64,000 bases of DNA, taken from positions 62,001 through 126,000 of the forward strand of contig JALCLA010000003.1 in the NCBI GenBank assembly GCA_022647565.1. Reading direction: 5' to 3'. The notes beneath the pieces were generated by a model that saw only the letters and a list, made by a program, of their open reading frames with translations, had not been told where the DNA came from and did not search any database. Positions within the stretch are counted from its first letter, which is position 1. Each line of letters begins with the position of its first letter. Source of the DNA: Chiayiivirga sp. GTDB lineage: Bacteria > Pseudomonadota > Gammaproteobacteria > Xanthomonadales > Xanthomonadaceae. Shown here piece by piece: positions 37,268-47,478 of this stretch. Position numbers and translations under genes: made by a program.

Positions 37268-38713
37268 TCAGCCGGCCCCAAGGTCGAGGCAGACGTTCTT
37301 CGTTTCGGTGAAAAAGCGCATGGCTTCCAGTCCGCCTTCGCGCCCGAGGCCCGATTGCCCGACGCCGCCGAAGGGCGTACGCAGGTCGCGCATCAGCCAG
37401 GTGTTGATCCAGACAATGCCGGCATCGATGCGGGCGGCGAGGCGATGCGCGCGGGAGAGGTCGCGGGTCCATAGTGAGGCCGCCAGTCCGTAGGGTGTCG
37501 CATTGGCGAGCGTCAGGGCCTGTTCCTCGTCGTCGAAGGGCTGCAGGCTGACCACCGGCCCGAAGATTTCCTCGGTGTTGCTGCGGCAATCCGGGCCGAG
37601 TCCTTCGAGCACCGTTGGCGCCACGAACCAGCCATCTCGGCAGCGCCCGTCGATGCGCAGTGCCTCACCGCCGCAGAGCACGCGCGCGCCCTCGCTTCGT
37701 GCCAGTTCGACGCAGCCCAGTACCTTTTCGAGGTGTGCGCGTGATGCCAGCGGGCCAAGGTGGGTGCCGGGATCAAGCGGATCACCGACGCGCAGCGCGC
37801 GCGCGCGCGCGACGAAGGCATCGCGGAACTCCTCGTAGTAGCTGCGCTCCACCAGGATGCGTGAGCCGCACAGGCAGATTTGTCCGCTGTTCTGGAAAGC
37901 GCTGCGGACAACCGTGTCGAGCAGGGTTGTCCGTGGCGCATCGGCGAATACCAGGGTTGGATTCTTGCCCCCCAGTTCCAGCGAAGTCTTCTTCAGGGCC
38001 GGGCCGCAGTGTCCGGCAATCTGACGGCCTACCGCGGTGCTGCCGGTGAACGAGACCGCCTTGATCTGCGGGTGTTCGACCAGGGCACGGCCGACCTTTG
38101 CGCCTTCGCCCTGCACGATGTTCAACACGCCGGCCGGCAGGCCGATTTCGCGCGTCGCCTCGCCCAGCATCCACGCGGTCAACGGCGTGACCTCGCTGGG
38201 CTTGGCGACCACGGCATTGCCTGCGGCTAGCGCCGGCGCGATTTTCCAGGTGAACAGGTACAGCGGCAGGTTCCAGGGCGAGATGCAGCCCACCACGCCC
38301 AGCGGCGCGCGCAGGGTGTAGTTCAGCCCCGCCTCGCCATGGTGCGATTCGCTGGAAAACTGCGTTGCTGCCGCGCCGAAGAAGCGCAGGTTGGCGATGG
38401 CGCGCGGTATCTCGACATCACGCGCCAGCGCGAGCGGCTTGCCGCCATCGCGTGATTCGCTGGCTGCGAAGTCCGCCAGCCGCGCCTCGATCGCATCGGC
38501 GAGGCGATGCAGCCAATGGGCGCGTTGCGACGCAGGCAATGCAGACCAGCCAGGGGCAGCGCGCCGCGCTGCGCTGACCGCCGCGTCCACATCGCGCGCA
38601 TCGCCCGCGGCGCACTGTGCGTACACCGCGCCGGTGGCAGGCTCGTGCACCTCCAGCCAACGCCCGCTGGCCGGTTCCACCGCGGCACCGCCGATGAGAT
38701 GGGTCAGTTGCAT
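37268..38713 (-). CDS. amnC: 2-aminomuconate-6-semialdehyde dehydrogenase
   Basis: This 481-residue NAD-dependent aldehyde dehydrogenase has ISPWNLPLYLFTWKIAPALA, SFTGSTAVGRQIAG, LELGGKNPTLVFADA with the general-base Glu, and the nucleophile Cys in NSGQICLCGSRI. The length and the TWLMRDLRTPFGGVGQSGLG ending match the 2-hydroxymuconate/2-aminomuconate semialdehyde group. The position between the SDR and can/deaminase genes supports the aminomuconate substrate. Confidence 0.9.
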   Translation of the reverse strand: MQLTHLIGGAAVEPASGRWLEVHEPATGAVYAQCAAGDARDVDAAVSAARRAAPGWSALPASQRAHWLHRLADAIEARLADFAASESRDGGKPLALARDVEIPRAIANLRFFGAAATQFSSESHHGEAGLNYTLRAPLGVVGCISPWNLPLYLFTWKIAPALAAGNAVVAKPSEVTPLTAWMLGEATREIGLPAGVLNIVQGEGAKVGRALVEHPQIKAVSFTGSTAVGRQIAGHCGPALKKTSLELGGKNPTLVFADAPRTTLLDTVVRSAFQNSGQICLCGSRILVERSYYEEFRDAFVARARALRVGDPLDPGTHLGPLASRAHLEKVLGCVELARSEGARVLCGGEALRIDGRCRDGWFVAPTVLEGLGPDCRSNTEEIFGPVVSLQPFDDEEQALTLANATPYGLAASLWTRDLSRAHRLAARIDAGIVWINTWLMRDLRTPFGGVGQSGLGREGGLEAMRFFTETKNVCLDLGAG

Positions 38714-38770
38714 GGCGTCTAGCTTACCGCGGGGGGCTCCCGATCCCGCGCGCTGGTGGCGCGGCCCGAC

Positions 38771-39559
38771 TCAGATCGACTGCATCCGGCCGCCATCCAC
38801 GGCCAGGCTCACGCCATTGACGTAGCCTGCGGCGGGCGAGGCGAGGAAGGCGATCGCAGCAGCGATTTCCTCGGACTGGGCAAAGCGCGCGGCCGGCACC
38901 GTGGCCAGCATGCCGCGAGCGACTTCTTCCTCACTCTTGCCCGCGGCAGCGGCGCGGTCACGCAGGATCTGATCGAGGCGCTGGGTGCGGGTATAGCCGG
39001 GCAAGACATTGTTCACGGTGATGCCGAAGCCGCCGAGCTCGCGCGACAGGGTCTTGGCCCAGCTGGCCACCGCGCCACGCACGGTGTTGGAGACGCCCAG
39101 GTTCGGGATCGGCTCCTTCACCGAGGTGGAGATGACGTTGATGATGCGACCCCATTGCGCCGCCTTCATTCCCGGCAGCACCGCCTGCACGCAGGCCTGG
39201 CCGGCCAGCAGGTGCTGGCGGAACGCGCTCAGGAAGTCGGAACTGGCCGCGGCATGGGCCGGCCCGCCGGGCGGACCGCCGCTGTTGTTGACCAGGATGT
39301 GGAAGGGCTGTACGTCGGCAACCACCTCGACCCGATGCCGCAAGGCGTCGGGATCGTTCGTATCCGCGACGATCCACGCGTGTGATTGGCCGGTCTGCGT
39401 CGTGGGCAAGCCGGCGGTGGCGTCGCGCAATGCAGCCTCGCGCCGTGCCAGTAGTGTGACGCTGGCTCCCAGACCCGCGAGTTCCTGCGCCGCCGCGCGA
39501 CCGATGCCTTCGGAGCCGCCGCAAACAAGGGCACGACGTCCCTGCAGATTGAGATCCAT
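38771..39559 (-). CDS. SDR-family protein lacking the catalytic Tyr/Lys
   Basis: This 262-residue Rossmann protein has an SDR coenzyme motif (VCGGSEGIGRAAAQELA) and VNNSGGPPGG. At the usual YxxxK it reads LGVSN, so both catalytic residues are replaced, as in the known BKR-like SDR subgroup of uncertain activity. Kynurenine clusters of related bacteria carry this gene, but its role is unsettled. It follows paiB by 10 bases and precedes the dehydrogenase by 57. Confidence 0.88.
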   Translation of the reverse strand: MDLNLQGRRALVCGGSEGIGRAAAQELAGLGASVTLLARREAALRDATAGLPTTQTGQSHAWIVADTNDPDALRHRVEVVADVQPFHILVNNSGGPPGGPAHAAASSDFLSAFRQHLLAGQACVQAVLPGMKAAQWGRIINVISTSVKEPIPNLGVSNTVRGAVASWAKTLSRELGGFGITVNNVLPGYTRTQRLDQILRDRAAAAGKSEEEVARGMLATVPAARFAQSEEIAAAIAFLASPAAGYVNGVSLAVDGGRMQSI

Positions 39560-39569
39560 CGATCACTCC

Positions 39570-40205
39570 TCACGCACGATCGCGCCGATTCAACCGCTCC
39601 CGCATCAATGCCGCAACTTCGGCCCGATGGCTGTCGCCCAGACGCTCGAAGGCTGCCACTACACCAGCGACATTGGCTGCGGGATGGTTCTGGCTGAGCT
39701 TGAACTTCATTTCGACCCGGACCGGCTCGAAGCGGAACCCGACGATGCCGCGCAGTTGCATGGCGTTTTCGCGGCGCTCGGCCTCGAAGCGCCAATCGGA
39801 GCCCACGGTGGGTTCGAAGCGCTCGCTCAGGCGCGACACCAGGCTGGCCAGCGAGGCGCTGTCGTCATGCCGCTCTAGCCGACCGTGCAGGTGTGCGATC
39901 GCATAGTTCCAGGTCGGAACCCGCGCCGCGGGTTCCTTGTCCGGATACCAGCTGGGCGAAACGTAGCTGTGCGGTCCGTGCACCACGAGCAAGGCCTGAT
40001 TGCCATGCGTGGCCTGCGGATTGGCGCGGGCCCAGTGGCCCTCGATCAGGATGCGTTCGCCCTCGCGCTGGTAGAGCACGGGCAGGTGCGTGACTTCGAT
40101 GCTGCCCTCGGGGGCGGTCGTGATGAGGGTGACGAAGGGGTCGCGTGCCACCAGTGCATCGAGCGCGGTGAGGTCGGTCTCGGCGAACGCGGCCGGTGTG
40201 TACAT
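39570..40205 (-). CDS. PaiB-like FMN-binding protein
   Basis: This 211-residue protein has the PaiB family features: MYTPAAFAE opening, FVTLITTAPEGSIEVTHLP, LLVVHGPHSYVSPSWYPDKE and MKFKLSQNHP near the C-terminus. Family members have a split-barrel FMN fold and are named as negative regulators of sporulation and degradative enzymes in Bacillus, but their biochemical role in proteobacteria is unclear. It sits 2 bases from the small protein gene upstream and 10 from the SDR gene downstream, probably one operon. Confidence 0.88.
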   Translation of the reverse strand: MYTPAAFAETDLTALDALVARDPFVTLITTAPEGSIEVTHLPVLYQREGERILIEGHWARANPQATHGNQALLVVHGPHSYVSPSWYPDKEPAARVPTWNYAIAHLHGRLERHDDSASLASLVSRLSERFEPTVGSDWRFEAERRENAMQLRGIVGFRFEPVRVEMKFKLSQNHPAANVAGVVAAFERLGDSHRAEVAALMRERLNRRDRA

Positions 40206-40207
40206 GG

Positions 40208-40513
40208 TTATTGCCGGGTCGGCAGCGATTGGATCATCAGCTCGCGCAAGGCTTCGTCGTCGCGCGCTTGCGGCGGCGTCACCGTGGCGAGCGAAAACCC
40301 CAGCGCCAGCGCGTCGTCCTCGTCCAGCCCGTCGTAGGCACGGAACTCGGCATCGAGCAGTGCGGCATGCGCGCTGTCCTCGCTATCGTAGGTCAGGGTG
40401 CGCCCATCGCAATCGAAGACTTCCGCCACGCCCGAGTCGCGCAGGCGCAAGCGCGCCCAGACCAGGTTGGTTCCGAGTGCCGCCAGCCACCAGCGATTCG
40501 ATGGCGCGCTCAT
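40208..40513 (-). CDS. Conserved small protein of unknown function
   Basis: 101 residues, soluble, starting MSAPSNRWWLAALGTNLVWA. It has a WALG(T)N motif and an acidic middle (DSEDSAHAALLDAEFRAYDG, then LDEDDALALGF). I do not recognise a family. The start ATG 40513 overlaps the stop of the membrane protein gene upstream (ATGA), and the end is 2 bases from paiB. Confidence 0.75.
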   Translation of the reverse strand: MSAPSNRWWLAALGTNLVWARLRLRDSGVAEVFDCDGRTLTYDSEDSAHAALLDAEFRAYDGLDEDDALALGFSLATVTPPQARDDEALRELMIQSLPTRQ

Positions 40514-40818
40514 GCGAGGCCGGCCCGGGCCAGCCCGTAGAGCGAGGCGGCGGCGAACAGCGACAGGATGATCGACCACAAGGACAACCACGCCGGCGTG
40601 CACAGGCCATTGAGCATAGGGTCGCGCAGTTCGCGGTAGCGGGCGCGCAGCAGCCAAACCAGCGCCTGCGGCGCGGCAAAGGCGAAATCGCCGAAGCCTG
40701 TCAGCAGGGCCGCGTGGCGGTCGCGGAGGTGTACCAGCGACATGGGCCAGAAGAACACGAAGGCTGTGGCGCCGGAAATCGCAATCGCCACACACACCAG
40801 GGCGAGGAAAGTAAGCAT
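40510..40818 (-). CDS. Small membrane protein of unknown function
   Basis: 102 residues with about three hydrophobic helices (FLALVCVAIAISGATAFVFF; FAFAAPQALVWLL; AWLSLWSIILSLFAAASLY). It begins 6 bases after the asnS stop on the same strand and overlaps the next gene by 4 bases, so it is cotranscribed. I do not recognise a family. Confidence 0.75.
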   Translation of the reverse strand: MLTFLALVCVAIAISGATAFVFFWPMSLVHLRDRHAALLTGFGDFAFAAPQALVWLLRARYRELRDPMLNGLCTPAWLSLWSIILSLFAAASLYGLARAGLA

Positions 40819-40824
40819 CGGGCC

Positions 40825-42225
<1,401 letters not shown>

Positions 42226-42288
42226 GCCTTGAATCTCCACGGGATAGGGCCCAGATCGGGCTGCAGGAATGATAGCCGAAGCCCGGTC

Positions 42289-42294
42289 TATACT
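42289..42294 (+). promoter_or_regulatory. Candidate -10 box giving a leaderless transcript
   Basis: TATACT ends 6 bases before the ATG at 42301, so transcription would begin at or next to the start codon. The -35 region is weak. GCGCCC follows, as at the nfuA and rpsF promoters. Confidence 0.5.
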
Positions 42295-42300
42295 GCGCCC

Positions 42301-42633
42301 ATGAGCATCTCCCTCACTGCCAACGCCGTTGCCCGTGCCAAGCGCTTCCTTGCCGAGCAACCGAACGCGCCGGGTCTGCGTTTCGGGGTCAAGCGCACCG
42401 GTTGTTCCGGATGGGGCTATCTGATCGATGTCGCCAGCGAGCAAGCCGAGAACGACCGCGTGTTCGAACAGGACGGCGTGCGCGTACTGGTCGACGCGCT
42501 GAGCCTGGCCTTGGTCGATGGCACCGAGATCGATTTCGTCAAGACCGGTCTGAACCACCAGTTCGTGTTCCGCAACCCGAATGCGGCGGCCGAGTGCGGC
42601 TGTGGCGAGAGCTTCACCACCGACGAGCGTTGA
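42301..42633 (+). CDS. A-type iron-sulfur carrier protein (IscA/SufA family)
   Basis: 110 residues with the three conserved cysteines C35 ([10 protein letters not shown]), C99 and C101 (ECGCGESF). A-type carriers pass 2Fe-2S or 4Fe-4S clusters to apoproteins. The pattern is closest to IscA/SufA rather than ErpA, but I cannot fix the subtype. It stands alone, not in an isc operon. No Shine-Dalgarno is visible at the ATG, which agrees with a leaderless message. Confidence 0.93.
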   Translation: MSISLTANAVARAKRFLAEQPNAPGLRFGVKRTGCSGWGYLIDVASEQAENDRVFEQDGVRVLVDALSLALVDGTEIDFVKTGLNHQFVFRNPNAAAECGCGESFTTDER

Positions 42634-42688
42634 ACGGCGCGCGGCATTCGCGTCTTGGCGAGTTGCCCGAATCACCCTGGGGAACGAT

Positions 42689-43765
42689 ATGAATCGATGC
42701 GGATGGGCCGTCGCCGTCCTTCTGGCCCTTGCCGCACTGCCACTGCAGGCGAGCAAGCTGTACAAGTGGACCGACGAACAGGGTCGAACCCAGTATTCGC
42801 AAACCCCACCGCCCGACAAGTCGATCGATTACCGCAGTTCGGACCTGCGCAGCGAGGTGAACGAAGAGCTGCGGCCGTACTGCGAGGCATTGACCGGCTT
42901 TGCCAGCGAAGTTTTTTGGGCGCTGCAGCGCGGCGTGCCCGCGGCTTCGGTGATTTCGAGCAGTCGCAGTATCGAATCCACCGAACTTCGACAAGAAGTG
43001 AACCGGGGTCAGTTGCAGGAAGTCGCGAATGCCGTCGTTCGCTTGCGCCACGATCCGAAAATGGATGTCGGAACGGTCGGCAAGCTGATTTCCGATAGCT
43101 GCTTGCGTGGCAGCTACGGCAAGTTCGGGATCGCGGGCAAGTCGAACGCTGCGGCGGGTGGGCGCTCGGGCACTGGCTGGTTCGTGGATTCGGGCTTGAT
43201 CGTGACCAGTCTGCACGTGGTGCAGGGTCGCAGCGAATTCAGCGTCGTTACCGCAGAAGGCAACACTTTGACGGCACAGCTGGTCAATCAGGATACCGAT
43301 CGGGATTTGGCGCTGCTCGCGGTCGACGGTGCCGCCGACATTCCCGCCTTGCCGATGGCGAGCGAAGAAGCGCGAATCGGCGCGGCAGTTTTCACGGTCG
43401 GATTTCCCCACCCCGATGTAATGGGCGTAAAGCCCAAATTGACCGACGGAGTGATCAGCGCTCGAAGCGGCGTCCAGGATGATCCGGACATGTACCAGAT
43501 TTCGGTCCCGGTGCAGGCTGGCAACAGCGGCGGCCCCTTGCTCGACGAGCGAGGCTATGTCGTCGGCGTAGTGGCGTCCAAATTGAGTGCTGGCGCGATG
43601 TACCGCGAGCGGCGAGACGTGACCGAGAACGTGAACTACGCGGTCAAGTCCGGTTTCCTGCACGGCATGGTGCCGTCGCCGCGTGCCGAAGCGTTTGCGG
43701 GTGGAGCGCGCGAAGACCTGATCGAGCACGTGCAAGCATCGATCGTGCGCGTGCTGGCGAAGTAG
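42689..43765 (+). CDS. Secreted trypsin-like serine protease with a DUF4124 domain
   Basis: 358 residues: a signal peptide ([18 protein letters not shown]), a DUF4124 segment ([20 protein letters not shown]), a helical region and then a chymotrypsin-fold protease. The triad is visible as His in TSLHVVQG, Asp in DTDRDLALL and Ser in [12 protein letters not shown]. DegP-like, but without a recognisable PDZ domain. GGGG lies upstream of ATG 42689. Probable role is periplasmic protein quality control. Confidence 0.87.
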   Translation: MNRCGWAVAVLLALAALPLQASKLYKWTDEQGRTQYSQTPPPDKSIDYRSSDLRSEVNEELRPYCEALTGFASEVFWALQRGVPAASVISSSRSIESTELRQEVNRGQLQEVANAVVRLRHDPKMDVGTVGKLISDSCLRGSYGKFGIAGKSNAAAGGRSGTGWFVDSGLIVTSLHVVQGRSEFSVVTAEGNTLTAQLVNQDTDRDLALLAVDGAADIPALPMASEEARIGAAVFTVGFPHPDVMGVKPKLTDGVISARSGVQDDPDMYQISVPVQAGNSGGPLLDERGYVVGVVASKLSAGAMYRERRDVTENVNYAVKSGFLHGMVPSPRAEAFAGGAREDLIEHVQASIVRVLAK

Positions 43766-43881
43766 CAAGACCGACCGTCGCCACCCCATGCCGTGCGCGG
43801 CGACGCTGAGGGAAACTCCTATCAATCAAGCTCTTGAGAAGCCTTATGGGCCGCATTCGTGTGCCGCGTCGCGGCCACTGA

Positions 43882-43910
43882 TTGCGCCAAGCGGCGGATT
43901 TGTCTAGAAT
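43882..43910 (+). promoter_or_regulatory. Promoter of the rpsF operon
   Basis: TTGCGC (43882-43887), 17 bases, TAGAAT (43905-43910), then TCGCGCC. The transcript leader would be about 110 bases. The rest of the 264-bp gap holds no gene that I can see. Confidence 0.6.
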
Positions 43911-44029
43911 TCGCGCCCCTCGTTCCGTCCGGAGCGGGGACCTTGCCTCACTGCACCGGCCATCGTGGTCACCGCGGGAGGCTGCCTGGCGGCATCCGCC
44001 GTCCGACATCCACAAGGAAATCAAACTGC

Positions 44030-44422
44030 ATGCGTCACTATGAAGTCGTGTTCCTGGTCCACCCTGACCAGAGCGAGCAGGTGCCCGCCATGATCGAGCG
44101 TTACAAGACGCTGATCGAAGGCGACAAGGGCAAGATCCACCGCCTCGAAGACTGGGGCCGGCGCCAGCTTGCCTATCCGATCGAGAACCTGGTGAAGGCC
44201 CACTACGTGCTGATGAACATCGAATGTTCGGCACCGGTGCTGGCCGAGCTGTCCTCGGGTTTCCGCTTCAACGATGCGGTGCTGCGCCACCTGGTCATCG
44301 CGCGTGACGAAGCCGTGACCGAGATGTCGCTGATCATGAAGGCGAAGGACGAGAAGCCGGAACGTCGCCGTCGCGACGACGACGCTGACAACGACGCCTC
44401 GTCGAACGACGAAGCCGCCTAA
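44030..44422 (+). CDS. rpsF: 30S ribosomal protein S6
   Basis: 130 residues beginning [20 protein letters not shown] with the S6 core [20 protein letters not shown]. It binds the central domain of 16S rRNA with S18. The C-terminal tail is highly charged ([20 protein letters not shown]), a longer acidic tail than in E. coli S6, whose tail is glutamylated. AAGGA lies upstream. Confidence 0.97.
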   Translation: MRHYEVVFLVHPDQSEQVPAMIERYKTLIEGDKGKIHRLEDWGRRQLAYPIENLVKAHYVLMNIECSAPVLAELSSGFRFNDAVLRHLVIARDEAVTEMSLIMKAKDEKPERRRRDDDADNDASSNDEAA

Positions 44423-44445
44423 GCCCTCGAACCGGAGTCCAGCCC

Positions 44446-44673
44446 ATGTCCAAGTTCTTCCGCCGCCGCAAGTTCTGCAAGTTCACCGCCGAGAAGGTGG
44501 TCGAGATCGACTACAAGGATCTCAACACCCTGCGCCAGTACGTGACGGAAACCGGCAAGATCGTGCCGAGCCGCATCACCGGCACCAAGTCGCGCTACCA
44601 GCGTCAGCTTCAGGCCGCGATCAAGCGTGCGCGCTTCCTCGCCCTGATCCCGTACTGCGACAGCCACTTCTGA
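44446..44673 (+). CDS. rpsR: 30S ribosomal protein S18
   Basis: 75 residues, [20 protein letters not shown] through [20 protein letters not shown], a standard S18. It forms a heterodimer with S6 on the ribosome. It is 23 bases after rpsF. A hairpin (CCCGCC, 44691, with GGCGGG, 44702) lies in the gap to rplI and may tune expression. Confidence 0.97.
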   Translation: MSKFFRRRKFCKFTAEKVVEIDYKDLNTLRQYVTETGKIVPSRITGTKSRYQRQLQAAIKRARFLALIPYCDSHF

Positions 44674-44797
44674 GTCACCTGCGGCGCAGACCCGCCCAGC
44701 AGGCGGGGCCGGGTTTCGCTGGCTCCGCCTTCCACCGTCCGTTCGGACAGCCCACAGTTGCGGCGCGGCGCGTCGCTAACGAATACGGAGCAATGCA

Positions 44798-45247
44798 ATG
44801 GAACTGATTCTTCTGCAGAAAGTCACCAACCTCGGTGGCCTGGGCGACAAGGTCAAGGTCAAGCCGGGTTATGGCCGCAACTTTTTGGTGCCGCAGGGCA
44901 AGGCCGTGCCGGCCACGGAAGCCAACCTCAAGGTGTTCGAAGCCAAGCGTGCCGAGTACGAGGCCAAGGCCAACGCGCTGCTGAGCGACGCCGAAGCCCG
45001 CAAGGCAAAGTTCGAAGGCGGTGCGGTCACGATCAAGGCCAATGCCTCGACCGAAGGCAAGCTGTTCGGTTCGGTCGGCCCGCGCGACATCGCCGAGGCC
45101 TTCACCGCGTCCGGCCTGCCGCTGGAGAAGTCGGAAGTGGTGATGGGCGAAGGCCCGATCCGCAAGACCGGCGAGTTCGACGTGCTGATCCATCTGCACG
45201 CCGACGTCGAGACCATGGTCAAGGTCACGGTCGTTCCCGAAGCCTGA
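44798..45247 (+). CDS. rplI: 50S ribosomal protein L9
   Basis: 149 residues: [20 protein letters not shown] and [20 protein letters not shown] (N-domain), a long connecting helix, and a C-domain ending [17 protein letters not shown]. It stabilises the L1 stalk base region of 23S rRNA. The terminator at 45271-45298 follows, so dnaB probably has its own promoter. Confidence 0.97.
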   Translation: MELILLQKVTNLGGLGDKVKVKPGYGRNFLVPQGKAVPATEANLKVFEAKRAEYEAKANALLSDAEARKAKFEGGAVTIKANASTEGKLFGSVGPRDIAEAFTASGLPLEKSEVVMGEGPIRKTGEFDVLIHLHADVETMVKVTVVPEA

Positions 45248-45270
45248 TCCGCGATTCACGATCGACGCAA

Positions 45271-45298
45271 ACGGGCGCCCTCGGGCGCCCGTTTCGTT
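45271..45298 (+). terminator. Terminator after rplI
   Basis: ACGGGCGCCC and GGGCGCCCGT are perfect 10-bp arms with a 2-base loop (or fewer pairs with a larger loop), followed by TTCGTTT. Confidence 0.85.
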
Positions 45299-45341
45299 TC
45301 CGGCACGGCGCGGAAGTCGCAGCGGCTGAGATTCCCACGGG

Positions 45342-45350
45342 TTATCCACA
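45342..45350 (+). promoter_or_regulatory. Consensus DnaA box upstream of dnaB
   Basis: TTATCCACA, a perfect DnaA 9-mer, lies 38 bases before the dnaB start, in its probable promoter region. A single box is consistent with DnaA control of dnaB, not with an origin. Confidence 0.6.
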
Positions 45351-45387
45351 GACTTGTCTGCAACCGGATCGCGCAGGTCTGCGTAAC

Positions 45388-46830
45388 ATGCCGAAGCTCG
45401 TCCCCACCGATTCCCCCGACCCGAATCCCATGGCCGTCGTCTTCCCGGGGCGCAAGCCCGAACGTCCGGAACCCCGCTTCGATGCGGCGCGCATTCCGCC
45501 GCACTCGATCGAAGCCGAACAGGCCGTGCTGGGCGGCTTGATGCTGTCCGAGCGGGCCTGGGATCAGGTGGCAGATCGCCTGACCGAAGAGGACTTCTAT
45601 CGCCGCGACCACCAGCTCATCTTCCGCGCGATCGGCGAACTGGCGCAGGCCAGCAAGCCCTGCGACGCGGTGACGCTGGGTGAGTGGTTCGAATCGCAAG
45701 GCCATGCCGAGCAGGTCGGAGGCAGCAGCTATGTTTTGGAGCTGGCCAGCACCACGCCGAGCGCGGCCAACATCACCGCCTACGCCGACATCGTGCGCGA
45801 GAAGTCGATTCTGCGGCAGCTGATCGATGTTGGCACGAACATCGCCAATGATGGCTTCCAGCCCGAAGGGCGTAGCAGCCGCGAAGTGCTGGAAGCGGCC
45901 GAGCAGAGCGTGTTCCGGATCGCCGAGGCCGGCTCCCGTGGACGCCAGGGCTTCGTCGCGATGCGCGGCGCGGTCAGGGATGCGTTCCGCATCCTGGAGG
46001 AGCGATACGCCAGCAAGGGTGCCGTCACCGGCTTGCCCACCGGTTTCACCGATTTCGACGAGAAGACCGCGGGTCTGCAACCGTCCGACCTCATCATCCT
46101 CGCGGCGCGCCCGGCGATGGGCAAGACCTCGCTGGCGCTCAACATGGCCGAGTACGCCGCGCTCAAGACCAAGAAGCCGGTGGCGGTGTTCTCGATGGAG
46201 ATGTCCGCTTCCCAGCTGGCATTCCGACTGATCTCCTCCTTGGGCCGCATCAACCAGCAGCGACTGCGTACCGGCCAGCTCGAGGACGATGACTGGTCGC
46301 GGGTGAGCCACGCGATCACGATGCTGGCGGACGCCAAGATCTTCATCGACGACACGCCGGCCCTGTCGCCAACCGAGCTGCGTTCGCGGGCGCGTCGCCT
46401 GGCGCGCGAGCACGGCCTGGGCCTGATCGTGATCGATTACCTGCAGCTGATGCAGGTGCCGGGCAACAAGGAGAATCGCGCTACCGAGATCTCCGAAATA
46501 TCACGTTCGCTCAAGGCCCTGGCCAAGGAGCTGAACGTGCCGGTGATCGCCTTGTCGCAGCTCAATCGCGGCCTGGAGTCGCGCACCGACAAGCGTCCGG
46601 TGATGAGCGACCTGCGCGAATCCGGCGCGATCGAGCAAGATGCCGACATCATCGTGTTCATCTACCGGGACGAGTATTACAACCCCGATTCGGCCGACAA
46701 GGGCCTGGCCGAAGTCATCATCGGAAAGCAGCGCAACGGCCCCACCGGTACGGTGAAACTGGCTTTCCAGGGGCAGTTCACCCGCTTCGACAATTACGCG
46801 TCGGACAGCTATTCGGGTGGCTTCGAGTAG
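45388..46830 (+). CDS. dnaB: Replicative DNA helicase DnaB
   Basis: 480 residues. The N-terminal domain carries PPHSIEAEQAVLGGLMLSE. The RecA-type C-domain has Walker A ARPAMGKTSLALNMAEYAA, VAVFSMEMSASQLAFRLISS, Walker B LIVIDYLQLM and DLRESGAIEQDADIIVFIYR. It unwinds DNA at the replication fork as a hexamer. The start is ATG 45388; ATG 45430 is an alternative that would trim a Pro-rich tail. It follows the ribosomal genes, as in relatives. Confidence 0.96.
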   Translation: MPKLVPTDSPDPNPMAVVFPGRKPERPEPRFDAARIPPHSIEAEQAVLGGLMLSERAWDQVADRLTEEDFYRRDHQLIFRAIGELAQASKPCDAVTLGEWFESQGHAEQVGGSSYVLELASTTPSAANITAYADIVREKSILRQLIDVGTNIANDGFQPEGRSSREVLEAAEQSVFRIAEAGSRGRQGFVAMRGAVRDAFRILEERYASKGAVTGLPTGFTDFDEKTAGLQPSDLIILAARPAMGKTSLALNMAEYAALKTKKPVAVFSMEMSASQLAFRLISSLGRINQQRLRTGQLEDDDWSRVSHAITMLADAKIFIDDTPALSPTELRSRARRLAREHGLGLIVIDYLQLMQVPGNKENRATEISEISRSLKALAKELNVPVIALSQLNRGLESRTDKRPVMSDLRESGAIEQDADIIVFIYRDEYYNPDSADKGLAEVIIGKQRNGPTGTVKLAFQGQFTRFDNYASDSYSGGFE

Positions 46831-46966
46831 CGCAGCGGAGCGACCCTGATGGCTTGATTCAGGTCAACGGCGACGCCCCATTCGCCACGGTATTGACTGC
46901 AAAGCGGGTGCGATGACCTGATAATCCGACTCCGACGCGGCCGCCGGGTCGCAACGAGGTCAACTC

Positions 46967-47476
46967 ATGTTCGATGCATTCACCCGCGAGCAACTGCTCG
47001 CATCGGCGCAGGGCCGCCTTTTTGGCGCGCACTCGGGACGCCTGCCCAAGCCTCCGATGCTGATGTTCGATCGGATCACGCGGATCGACGACGACGGTGG
47101 CGAACACCAGTCGGGCCAGGTGCAGGCCGAACTCGATATCGATCCGCAGCTGTGGTTCTTCGCCTGTCATTTCGAGGGCGACCCGGTGATGCCGGGTTGC
47201 CTCGGTCTGGATGCGATGTGGCAACTGGTGGGCTTCTTCCTGACCTGGCTGGGCCTGCCGGGTCGCGGCCGAGCGCTGGGCGTCGGTGAGGTCAAGTTCA
47301 CCGGACAGGTGTTGCCGTCCGCGAAACTCGTGCGCTACGAGGTCGACATCAAACGAGTCATCCGGCGACGCCTCAACATGGCCATCGGCGACGCCAGGAT
47401 GCTGGTCGACGGGCGTGAGATCTACACCTCACGCGATTTGCGTGTCGGCTTGTTCACCGACACCACGGGGTTCTGA
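46967..47476 (+). CDS. fabA: 3-hydroxydecanoyl-ACP dehydratase/isomerase FabA
   Basis: 169 residues with active-site H68 in [20 protein letters not shown] and D82. FabA dehydrates 3-hydroxydecanoyl-ACP and isomerises trans-2 to cis-3-decenoyl-ACP, the anaerobic route to unsaturated fatty acids. It lies 2 bases upstream of fabB; the pair is the classic FabA-FabB operon. A GATAAT at 46920 may be its -10, but the -35 spacing is poor. Confidence 0.96.
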   Translation: MFDAFTREQLLASAQGRLFGAHSGRLPKPPMLMFDRITRIDDDGGEHQSGQVQAELDIDPQLWFFACHFEGDPVMPGCLGLDAMWQLVGFFLTWLGLPGRGRALGVGEVKFTGQVLPSAKLVRYEVDIKRVIRRRLNMAIGDARMLVDGREIYTSRDLRVGLFTDTTGF

Positions 47477-47478
47477 GC

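Noticed and set aside
45342-45350. Chromosome origin
   Set aside because: A single DnaA box without AT-rich repeats or dnaA/dnaN neighbours is not an origin.
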